Shown: piece after piece, positions 25,674 to 32,762 of the stretch | Layout of the letters: every line of letters starts with the position of its first letter | Position numbering within the stretch: position 1 is the stretch's first letter | Source of the DNA: Nocardioides jiangsuensis | GTDB lineage: Bacteria; Actinomycetota; Actinomycetes; Propionibacteriales; Nocardioidaceae | Direction: 5' to 3' | NCBI RefSeq assembly: GCF_019679455.1 | Contig: NZ_JAIEZQ010000001.1 | Span: forward strand, 434,001-498,000 | DNA: 64,000 nucleotides | The notes under the pieces: model-generated | What the model was told of the DNA's origin: nothing | Seen by the model: the letters and a program-made list of their open reading frames with translations, nothing else | The model's database searches: none | Program-made: the position numbers and the translations under genes

Positions 25674-26491
25674 GCGTCCTCCCAGGGCAGCCGGAACGCT
25701 TCCGCGGCCGCGCCGACCACCGAGACCGTGAGCGGGTCGACGTCGGCCGGGTCGGTCGCGGGGTCGGCGAGCGGCCCCTCGGTCGCGGTGTAGCCGACCG
25801 ACCACCACACGTCGCCCGAGCCCTCGGTGCTCTCCACGAACACCGCCCGCGCCCGGTGCCCGTCCGGGAAGGCGTAGCCGAGCTCGTCGACCCGCCACGG
25901 GAGCCTGCCGCCCGCCACGTAGCGGACCGCGGTCGGCGAGCCGTCCCCTCCCCTGACCGCGCTCGAGCCGAGCCGGAGCGCACGTGCCTCGAAGCCGCTG
26001 CCCCCGTCGGCGCCGGAGGGGACCACGGTCGTGACGGTCGTGCCGTCGTCGGCCGCGAGCACGTCGCAAACCACCGACCGGTCTCCGTTTGCCCAGAAGG
26101 AGGCCACGGCGCCGCCATCGGAGGACTGGGCGACCTCGTCGATGCCCGCGCCGCCCTCCTCGGCGACCGCCTCGGCGCAGACGGCGCTGACCTCGACGTC
26201 CCACGGCTCGCCGCCCACGGGGGTCGCACCCGGGTCGGCCGGGCCGGGGTCGATCTCGGCCTCCGGTTCCCCGGACGGCGACGCCGCGCCCGGCTGCGAG
26301 GGATCCTGGCTCACGGAGCCGGCGAGCGCGGCGCGACCGGTCCCGTCGCCGCTGCCGCCCGCCGACGCGCACGCGCCCAGTCCGGCCACGACCGCGAGGC
26401 CACCGAGCACGACGCCCGCGCGCGACAGAACCAGCCTCGTGGCACCGGAAACCCCGGCACGACCGGTCGGCCCACCCCAGATGTGACTCAC
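25658..26491 (-). CDS. putative lipoprotein of unknown function
   Basis: 277 residues. After an Arg-containing N-terminus a hydrophobic stretch ends in AVVAGLGAC, a lipobox with Cys41, then a Ser/Gly/Pro-rich linker to about residue 85. The rest is a soluble beta-rich domain with two cysteines (VSAVCAEAV and SVVCDVL) and VWWSVGYTATEGPL. No known family recognised. GTG 26491 is chosen because it lies just after a G-rich ribosome site and gives a normal signal peptide; ATG 26557 is possible but would add 22 residues. The gene is divergent from the acyl-CoA synthetase. Confidence 0.68.
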   Translation of the reverse strand: MSHIWGGPTGRAGVSGATRLVLSRAGVVLGGLAVVAGLGACASAGGSGDGTGRAALAGSVSQDPSQPGAASPSGEPEAEIDPGPADPGATPVGGEPWDVEVSAVCAEAVAEEGGAGIDEVAQSSDGGAVASFWANGDRSVVCDVLAADDGTTVTTVVPSGADGGSGFEARALRLGSSAVRGGDGSPTAVRYVAGGRLPWRVDELGYAFPDGHRARAVFVESTEGSGDVWWSVGYTATEGPLADPATDPADVDPLTVSVVGAAAEAFRLPWEDAQRSE

Positions 26492-26559
26492 GTGCCCCCC
26501 ACGGCGTGAAAAGTCCAGCGACGCCCCGGCTTCCCACGGCCGGTCGTCATGTCTCACCT

Positions 26560-26587
26560 CCCAGTGTGCCCTATGGCACCCACTGGG
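26560..26587. promoter_or_regulatory. imperfect palindrome at the acyl-CoA synthetase promoter
   Basis: cccagtg-tgcc-ctat-ggca-cc-cactggg: arms of 7 and 4 paired bases interrupted by a 2-base bulge. It ends on the GATGAT hexamer (26587-26592) that precedes GTG 26599, so a protein bound there would cover the promoter. Confidence 0.4.
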
Positions 26588-26598
26588 ATGATCGACCC

Positions 26599-27873
26599 GT
26601 GTTCCGCACGTTTCGCCCCGCCGACCGGGTCGCCCTGCTCGTCCCCGGCTCTGCGGCGTACGCCGACTTCGTCCTCCTCGCCACCCGGCAGGGCGTCGTC
26701 CCGGTCCCGATCGACCCGCAGCTGACCGACCGCGAGCGTCGCGCGGTCCTCGACGACGTGGAGCCGGTCCTCGTGGTGACCACGCCGGAGGAGCTGGCCG
26801 AGGCGGCGGAGGCGCTCGAACCTGATCCGCCGAGCCCCGTCCCGCTGGTCCGTCCGATGCACCTGACCAGCGGCACCACCGGCGCTCCGAAGGGGGTCTG
26901 GTCCGGCCTGCTGACCCCGGAGCGGGCCCAGGCCCTGGTCGCCGAGGAGCGTGACCTGTGGCGGTTCACCGGCTCCGACGCGCACCTGGTCCTCAGCCCG
27001 CTCCACCACTCGGCGCCGCTGCGCTTCTCGCTCGGGACGCTCCTCGCCGGCGGTCGGCTCGTCGTACCGGGGCCGTTCGACCCGGACGCGGTCACCCGGG
27101 CGATCGTGAGGCAGCGGCCGACCACGATGTTCTGCGTTCCCGCTCACCTGCAGCGGCTCTTCGCGCACTGGGACGAGGTCGGGGTGCCCGACCTCTCCTG
27201 CTTCCGGCTGGTCGCGCACGCGGGCGCGGCCTGCCCGCCGCCGGTCAAGCAGCGGCTGCTCGAGCTGTTCCCGCCGCGGACCACGTGGGAGTTCTACGGC
27301 TCGACGGAGGGCCAGTTCACCGCCTGCCGCAGCGAGGAGTGGGCGGCCCACCCGGGCACGGTCGGGCGGGCCAGGCCCGGCCGCAGCCTGAGCGTCGACG
27401 GCGACGGCACGATCTGGTGCGTGGTTCCCGAGCACGCCCGGTTCAGCTACTGGCGGGCGCGGGAGAAGACCGCCGCCTGCTGGCGCGACACCGACCGGGG
27501 GTCGGCGTTCACGGTCGGGGACCTCGGCCGTCTCGACGACGAGGGTTACCTGTACCTCGCCGGCCGCCGGGAGGACCTGGTCATCACCGGCGGCGTGAAC
27601 GTCTACCCCGTCGAGGTGGAGAACGTCCTCGGTGGCCACCCGGCGGTGCGGGACGTCGCGGTCTTCGGGGTCGGGGACGAGCACTGGGGGCAGCGGGTGT
27701 GCGCGGCGGTAGTGGGGGAGGCGACGGCCGAGGAGCTGGCGTCGTACGCCGCCGAGCGGCTCGCCCCGCCCAAGCGCCCGAAGTCCTACTTCCGGCTCGA
27801 CGCCCTCCCCCGGACCGCGACGGGCAAGGTCAAGCGGCTGGAGCTACCCGGCCTTCTCGGTCTCGACGACTGA
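26599..27873 (+). CDS. AMP-binding acyl-CoA synthetase (ANL family)
   Basis: 424 residues, shorter than usual because the N-terminal subdomain is reduced. Core motifs are LTSGTTGAPKGVW (A3, near 98), EFYGSTEG (A5), GDLGRLDDEGYLYLAGR (A7/A8), ITGGVNVYPVEVE and PRTATGKVKR with the catalytic Lys (A10). It activates a carboxylic acid as the acyl-adenylate and loads it on CoA or a carrier; the o-succinylbenzoate/fatty acid branch is likely, but the substrate is unknown. GATGAT begins 12 bases before the GTG. Its 3' end overlaps the regulator gene by 30 bases. Confidence 0.87.
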   Translation: MFRTFRPADRVALLVPGSAAYADFVLLATRQGVVPVPIDPQLTDRERRAVLDDVEPVLVVTTPEELAEAAEALEPDPPSPVPLVRPMHLTSGTTGAPKGVWSGLLTPERAQALVAEERDLWRFTGSDAHLVLSPLHHSAPLRFSLGTLLAGGRLVVPGPFDPDAVTRAIVRQRPTTMFCVPAHLQRLFAHWDEVGVPDLSCFRLVAHAGAACPPPVKQRLLELFPPRTTWEFYGSTEGQFTACRSEEWAAHPGTVGRARPGRSLSVDGDGTIWCVVPEHARFSYWRAREKTAACWRDTDRGSAFTVGDLGRLDDEGYLYLAGRREDLVITGGVNVYPVEVENVLGGHPAVRDVAVFGVGDEHWGQRVCAAVVGEATAEELASYAAERLAPPKRPKSYFRLDALPRTATGKVKRLELPGLLGLDD

Positions 27874-28812
27874 GCTGAACGTCCTGCGGTACTGCTGCGG
27901 GCTCACCGCTCGCGCCCGCGTGAAGTGGTGCCGCAGCGTGGCGGCGTTGCCGAAGCCCACGTCGGAGGCGATCTGCTCCACCGAGCGGTCGGAGGTCTCG
28001 AGCAGCTCCTCGGCCCGCAGCACCCGCTGGCTGGTGATCCAGGCGTGCGGGGTGGCGCCGGTCTCGGCGCGGAACCGGCGGGCGAAGGTCCGTGCGGACA
28101 GGTTGCTGCGGGCGGCGAGCTGGTCGACGCTGAGCGGCTCGGCGAGGTTCTCCACGATCCAGGTGAGCAGCGGCCCCAGGGTCTCGGCGTCGCAGTCGGG
28201 CACCGCGCTGCGGATGAACTGAGCCTGGCCGCCGTCACGCTGTGGCGGGACCACCATCCGCCGGGCGACCATGCTGGCCACGCTCGCACCGAACTCCTGG
28301 CGGTACAGGTGCAGGCAGGCGTCGAGGCCCGCCGCCGAGCCGGCGGAGGTGATCACCCGGCCGTCGTCGACGTAGAGCACCTCGGGGATGACCCGGGCCT
28401 CGGGGAACCGTGTGGCGAGCTGGTGGGTGTACATCCAGTGGGTGGTGCACTCGCGGCCGTCGAGCAGCCCCGCGGCCCCCAGCGCGAACGCGCCCGTGCA
28501 CACCGAGAGCATCCGGGCGCCCCGGTCGTACGCCGCGCGGAGCGCCTCGACCACGCACTCGGGGACCACCTGGTCCCGCGGAACCGCGGGGAGCGCGACG
28601 AGGTCGGCCTCCGCGACGCGCGCCAGGTCGTGGTCGACGTACAGCCCGAAGCCGGCGGCGGTGGTCACCGGCCCCGCCTGGGGCGCGCACACGGCGAAGT
28701 CGAAGGTGGGCAGGCCCTGGTCGGACCGGTCGGTCGCCCACGCCTCGCACAGCACGCCGAGCTCGAACGGGGCGACGCCGTCGTAGACCACCACGGCCAC
28801 GTTCTCGATCAT
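27844..28812 (-). CDS. AdpA/GlxA-type transcription regulator (DJ-1/PfpI + AraC HTH)
   Basis: 322 residues. Residues 1-170 are a DJ-1/PfpI-like domain (VAVVVYDGVAPFELGVLCEA; SVCTGAFALGAAGLLDGR with the nucleophile-elbow Cys; THWMYTHQLA). Residues 220-318 are an AraC-type double helix-turn-helix (LSARTFARRFRAETGATPHA; VGFGNAATLRHHFTRARAVS). This is the architecture of AdpA and GlxA-family regulators. ATG 28812 has CACGAT 13 bases upstream; ATG 28821 is an equal alternative. An exact TGGCSNGWWY AdpA-type site at 28874 suggests autoregulation. The 3' end overlaps the convergent synthetase gene by 30 bases. Confidence 0.9.
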   Translation of the reverse strand: MIENVAVVVYDGVAPFELGVLCEAWATDRSDQGLPTFDFAVCAPQAGPVTTAAGFGLYVDHDLARVAEADLVALPAVPRDQVVPECVVEALRAAYDRGARMLSVCTGAFALGAAGLLDGRECTTHWMYTHQLATRFPEARVIPEVLYVDDGRVITSAGSAAGLDACLHLYRQEFGASVASMVARRMVVPPQRDGGQAQFIRSAVPDCDAETLGPLLTWIVENLAEPLSVDQLAARSNLSARTFARRFRAETGATPHAWITSQRVLRAEELLETSDRSVEQIASDVGFGNAATLRHHFTRARAVSPQQYRRTFSSVVETEKAG

Positions 28813-28873
28813 GCTCACCATCGTGGCACAAAGTTGGCAGGAAATCGATGGAACATGTCACTACTGCCACTCG

Positions 28874-28883
28874 TGGCGGGATC
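28874..28883 (+). promoter_or_regulatory. AdpA-type binding site
   Basis: TGGCGGGATC fits the Streptomyces AdpA consensus TGGCSNGWWY at every position. A weaker site TGGCAGGAAA lies at 28835-28844, and further TGGC/GCCA half-sites at 28825 and 28866. All fall in the short gap between the AdpA-like gene and the small membrane protein gene. Confidence 0.45.
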
Positions 28884-28906
28884 TAGTCGAGAGCATGATT
28901 ACTGCC

Positions 28907-29071
28907 ATGACCGCAGCACTCATCCTCCTTCTCACCGCAGCCGCGGTGGTGGCCTTCGGTTACCTCACCGCGCGTGTCCTCGACGGCGATGGCTACGGCC
29001 ACCGTCCACCGCCCGCCAGCCACCCGCGCGACATCTTCGACCCGTCCAACCGGCCGACGCGTCTCGCCTGA
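28907..29071 (+). CDS. small single-span membrane protein, 54 residues
   Basis: An N-terminal hydrophobic helix (ALILLLTAAAVVAFGYLTAR) is followed by a polar, proline-rich tail ending HPRDIFDPSNRPTRLA. No family recognised. ATG 28907 is preferred to ATG 28895 because CATGAT begins 13 bases before it. It is divergent from the AdpA-like regulator across a gap carrying AdpA-type sites, so it may be one of its targets. Confidence 0.55.
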   Translation: MTAALILLLTAAAVVAFGYLTARVLDGDGYGHRPPPASHPRDIFDPSNRPTRLA

Positions 29072-29145
29072 CCTCCCCGGCCGGGTCGTCCGTACCAGCG
29101 CGGCCCCCAGCGCACGCTGATGCGGACGACCGGCCCGGAGACGCC

Positions 29146-29182
29146 GAAAGGGCGACCACCCGCAACGGGTGGTCGCCCTTTC
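29146..29182. terminator. bidirectional hairpin between the small membrane gene and rpsA
   Basis: A perfect 17-base stem (29146-29162 with 29166-29182; gaaagggcgaccacccg) and a 3-base loop. It begins 75 bases past the small gene stop on one side and ends 38 bases past the rpsA stop on the other; each strand ends in a short T run (ctttctg, ctttcgg). Confidence 0.8.
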
Positions 29183-29219
29183 TGTGCTCAGTGCGTCACT
29201 GCACCGGGTCAGCGCATGA

Positions 29220-30686
29220 CTACTGCTGGCCGCCGGTCAGCTTCTCGCGGAGAGCCTGCAGCGCCTCGTCGGACGCGAGCGAACCCGCACCCTCCTCCTC
29301 GACCACGGGCTGCTCGGAGGAGTACGAGGTGGCCTCGCCGGCCTCCGCCTCCGCCTGCTTGGCCTCGGCCTGCTGCTTGACGTGCGCCTCCCAGCGGGCG
29401 TGCGCCTTGGCGTACTGCTCTTCCCAGGTGGCGCGCTGCTCGTCGAAGCCCTCGAGCCACTCGCCGGTCTCCGGGTCGAAGCCCTCCGGGTAGATGTAGT
29501 TGCCCTGCTCGTCGTACGACGCGGTCATGCCGTACAGCGTCGGGTCGAACTCCTCGGCCTCGGTGGCCGCGGCGGTCTCGTTGGCCTGCTTCAGCGACAG
29601 CGAGATCCGGCGACGCTCGAGGTCGATGTCGATGATCTTGACCATGACGTCGTCGTTGACCTGGACGACCTGCTCGGGGATCTCGACGTGACGCTCGGCG
29701 AGCTCGGAGATGTGCACCAGACCCTCGATGCCCTCCTCCACGCGGACGAACGAACCGAACGGGACGAGCTTGGTGACCTTGCCCGGCACGATCTGGCCGA
29801 TCTGGTGGGTCCGGGCGAAGTGCTGCCACGGGTCTTCCTGGGTGGCCTTGAGCGACAGGGAGACGCGCTCGCGGTCCATGTCCACGTCGAGGACCTCGAC
29901 GGTGACCTCGTCGCCCACGGCGACGACCTCGGACGGGTGGTCGATGTGCTTCCAGGACAGCTCGGAGACGTGGACGAGACCGTCGACGCCGCCGAGGTCC
30001 ACGAACGCACCGAAGTTGACGATCGAGGAGACGACACCCTTGCGGATCTGACCCTTCTGGAGCTGGGTCAGGAAGCCCTGGCGAACCTCGGACTGGGTCT
30101 GCTCGAGCCAGGCGCGACGCGAGAGGACCACGTTGTTGCGGTTCTTGTCGAGCTCGATGATCTTCGCCTCGAGCTCCTTGCCGACGTACGGCTGGAGGTC
30201 GCGGACGCGACGCATCTCGACGAGCGAGGCGGGGAGGAAGCCGCGGAGGCCGATGTCCAGGATGAGACCACCCTTGACGACCTCGATGACGGTACCGGTG
30301 ACGACGCCGTCCTCTTCCTTGACCTGCTCGATGGTGCCCCAGGCGCGCTCGTACTGGGCGCGCTTCTTGGACAGGATCAGGCGGCCTTCCTTGTCCTCCT
30401 TCTGGAGAACGAGGGCCTCGACCTTGTCGCCGACGGCGACGACCTCGGAGGGGTCGACGTCGTGCTTGATCGAGAGCTCGCGCGAGGGGATGACACCCTC
30501 GGTCTTGTAGCCGATGTCGAGCAGGACCTCGTCCCGGTCAACCTTGACGATGGTGCCGTCGACGATGTCACCGTCGTTGAAGTACTTGATGGTCTCGTCG
30601 ATCGCGGCGAGGAAGTCCTCTTCCGAACCGATGTCGTTGACCGCAACCTGCGGAGCGTCCGAAAGAGTGGGAGTGCTGCTCGTCAT
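29220..30686 (-). CDS. rpsA: 30S ribosomal protein S1
   Basis: 488 residues with four S1 RNA-binding domains (about 38-107, 124-190, 205-277 and 290-362); the third and fourth show GAFVDLGGVDGLVHVSELSW and GSFVRVEEGIEGLVHISELA. A Glu/Ala-rich tail follows (400-488), as usual in actinobacteria, which have four rather than six repeats. It brings mRNA to the ribosome and may assist trans-translation. ATG 30686. The nearest genes, coaE and polA, are its usual company in actinobacteria although several kb away here. Confidence 0.95.
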   Translation of the reverse strand: MTSSTPTLSDAPQVAVNDIGSEEDFLAAIDETIKYFNDGDIVDGTIVKVDRDEVLLDIGYKTEGVIPSRELSIKHDVDPSEVVAVGDKVEALVLQKEDKEGRLILSKKRAQYERAWGTIEQVKEEDGVVTGTVIEVVKGGLILDIGLRGFLPASLVEMRRVRDLQPYVGKELEAKIIELDKNRNNVVLSRRAWLEQTQSEVRQGFLTQLQKGQIRKGVVSSIVNFGAFVDLGGVDGLVHVSELSWKHIDHPSEVVAVGDEVTVEVLDVDMDRERVSLSLKATQEDPWQHFARTHQIGQIVPGKVTKLVPFGSFVRVEEGIEGLVHISELAERHVEIPEQVVQVNDDVMVKIIDIDLERRRISLSLKQANETAAATEAEEFDPTLYGMTASYDEQGNYIYPEGFDPETGEWLEGFDEQRATWEEQYAKAHARWEAHVKQQAEAKQAEAEAGEATSYSSEQPVVEEEGAGSLASDEALQALREKLTGGQQ

Positions 30687-30896
30687 AAGGGAGTGGATTC
30701 CTCGGATGGATGATGTTGTGCGGGCGCGCCACAGGAGCCCGTTTCACCACGTCGATGCTTGGCGGCCGACCAGCCGATGGCCGGTAGTCGACGGTGCCGA
30801 CGAAAAGCGAGCGAGAACCTACTCTGTCTGAGACCCAGGCAGACTCCTTGCGCACCCAACAGGATACGCGCGTCCCGTCTCCCACGTCCAACCGCC

Positions 30897-31808
30897 TCAG
30901 CCGGTCGCCACCGCGTGCAGGTCGCCGGTGCGGGTGATCGCGAGCAGCTGGTCGTGTGCCCGGTCGGCCACCGGGTTGCTCCCGGCCCGGGCGGCGAGGT
31001 CGACCAGCGCCCACAGGTCCGCCGCGCGGGCCTGGTCGAGGAGGTCGGCGGGCGCGTCCACCACGTGGGTGCGGTACGCCGCCTCGACCGCCTCGGCGAA
31101 CGTCGGACGCCGGTCGAACCGCAGCAGGTTGCCGAGGTCGCTGAAGGGGCTGCCCGCGTGGGCGAACTCCCAGTCCACGAGCCCGGTGACGGCGCCGGTG
31201 TCCGGGTCGACGAGCACGTTCTTCGGGTTCAGGTCGCTGTGCACCAGGCAGGTCCGCCGCACCGAGTCGGCGAGCTGCTGGGCCCGCTCGGCCACCGCCA
31301 TCAGCTGCTCGCGGTCCTCCGCGGACCACGCCGCCAGCGCCGTGCCCTCCAGGTGCGTCGAGACCCAGGTGGGCAGGTCCCGCGCCTCGGCGGGCATCGG
31401 CACGCACCGCAGCTCGGCGTCGACGAACATCCCGGCCCGCAGCATCGGCATCTGCGCCAGCCGGGCCACCACCCGGCCGAGCCGGTCACCGACCACCGCG
31501 GCCATGTCGTCGTCGAGGTCGGGCAGCAGGGCGTCGAGCCGGGTGCCGTCGAGGTGGCTGGTGACCAGGAGGCCCGGCAGTCCGGACTCCGGGTCGGCGC
31601 GGCGTACCTCCAGCACCTCAGGCACCGGCACCAGGCCGCGCACCAGTGCCAGCACGGCTGCGTCCACCTCCGGCGCCTCCGGACCGCGGGTGGCGCCGCG
31701 GCCGGCGTAGATCCGGACCACGGTGCGCTCCCCCGCCACCTCGGCCAGGAACGTCTCGCCGCTGTGGCCGCCCGCCAGCGGCTCGAGGCCCGCCCCGATC
31801 AGATCCAT
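30897..31808 (-). CDS. APH-type phosphotransferase family protein
   Basis: 303 residues with the aminoglycoside phosphotransferase/choline kinase fold. The catalytic loop reads VHSDLNPKNVLV (HxDxxxxN) and the metal site VDWEFAHAGSPFSDLG; the N-terminal lobe has GGHSGETFLAEV and VVRIYAG with the ATP-binding Lys position replaced by Arg. The substrate is unknown; resistance is not implied. CAGCAT begins 13 bases before ATG 31808. It is divergent from the methyltransferase with 49 bases between starts, which rules out the longer upstream reading. Confidence 0.83.
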   Translation of the reverse strand: MDLIGAGLEPLAGGHSGETFLAEVAGERTVVRIYAGRGATRGPEAPEVDAAVLALVRGLVPVPEVLEVRRADPESGLPGLLVTSHLDGTRLDALLPDLDDDMAAVVGDRLGRVVARLAQMPMLRAGMFVDAELRCVPMPAEARDLPTWVSTHLEGTALAAWSAEDREQLMAVAERAQQLADSVRRTCLVHSDLNPKNVLVDPDTGAVTGLVDWEFAHAGSPFSDLGNLLRFDRRPTFAEAVEAAYRTHVVDAPADLLDQARAADLWALVDLAARAGSNPVADRAHDQLLAITRTGDLHAVATG

Positions 31809-31857
31809 GCCGGTGATGCTGTCACAGCGCCCCGACAGGCCGACTAGGGTCGCCAGC

Positions 31858-32664
31858 ATGAGCGACCCAGGCGGCGTGGAGCCGGTCCGCCGTACCGTCT
31901 CCGAGACCGAGACCCAGCGCGCCAACCGGCAGGACTGGGACGCCTACGCCGACGAGTACCAGGCCACGCACGGCACCTTCCTCCGCGACATCGGCTTCAT
32001 CTGGTCGCCCGAGGGGGTGCAGGAGGCCGACGTCCGGCTGCTCGGCGACGTGGCGGGACGCGACGTCCTGGAAGTGGGCTGCGGCGCCGGGCAGTGCGCG
32101 CGGTGGCTGACCACCCAGGGCGCCCGCGCCGTGGGCGTGGACCTGTCGGCCCGCCAGCTCCAGCACTCGCGGCGGATCGACGACGAGACCGGGGCCCGCG
32201 TCCCGGCCGTGTGCGCCACGGCGACCTCGCTCCCCTTCGCCGACGGGAGCTTCGACGTGGTGTTCTCCGCGTTCGGGGCGCTGCAGTTCGTGTACGACGC
32301 CTCGGCGGCCGTCACGGAGGCGGCCCGGGTGCTGCGGCCGGGCGGGGTCTTCGCGTTCTCGGTCACCCACCCGGTGCGGTGGAGCATGCCGGACGACCCG
32401 ACCACCGCCGGGCTGGTGGTGACCAGCTCGTACTTCGACCGGACGCCGTACGTCGAGCAGGACGCCGACGGACGCGTCACCTACGTCGAGCACCACCGCA
32501 CCGTCGGCGACTGGGTCCGGATCCTGCGCCTGGCCGGGTTCCGCCTCGACGACCTGGTCGAGCCGGAGTGGCCCGAGGGGCACGACCGGGTGTGGGGCGG
32601 CTGGGGCCCGGTCCGGGGTGCCCTGGTGCCCGGGACCGCGATCTTCCGCGCCACGCTGGCCTGA
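31858..32664 (+). CDS. class I SAM-dependent methyltransferase
   Basis: 268 residues. Motif I is VLEVGCGAGQCARWL near 70 and the acidic residue GVDLSARQL ends strand 2; LPFADGSFDVVFSAFGALQF and EAARVLRPGGVFAFSV are motifs II/III of the Methyltransf_11/UbiE type. The substrate is unknown. TAGGGT begins 13 bases before the ATG, fitting a leaderless mRNA. A two-way terminator follows. Confidence 0.88.
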   Translation: MSDPGGVEPVRRTVSETETQRANRQDWDAYADEYQATHGTFLRDIGFIWSPEGVQEADVRLLGDVAGRDVLEVGCGAGQCARWLTTQGARAVGVDLSARQLQHSRRIDDETGARVPAVCATATSLPFADGSFDVVFSAFGALQFVYDASAAVTEAARVLRPGGVFAFSVTHPVRWSMPDDPTTAGLVVTSSYFDRTPYVEQDADGRVTYVEHHRTVGDWVRILRLAGFRLDDLVEPEWPEGHDRVWGGWGPVRGALVPGTAIFRATLA

Positions 32665-32698
32665 CCCCCGGACCCCCGGCTCCCTCTGACCACGGACG

Positions 32699-32734
32699 CG
32701 AGAAGGGGCGCCGGTCGCCCGACGCCCCTTCTCG
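32699..32734. terminator. bidirectional hairpin after the methyltransferase
   Basis: Stem cgagaaggggcg (32699-32710) pairs with 32723-32734, 12-base loop. It lies between the convergent methyltransferase and stalk-protein genes, about 30 bases from each stop. Confidence 0.7.
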
Positions 32735-32762
32735 TTCGCTACTGGTACTGCGCCGTGATCCC

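Noticed and set aside
30897-31925. Longer version of the phosphotransferase with 39 extra N-terminal residues
   Set aside because: It would overlap the divergent methyltransferase start, and the extra residues match no part of the fold.
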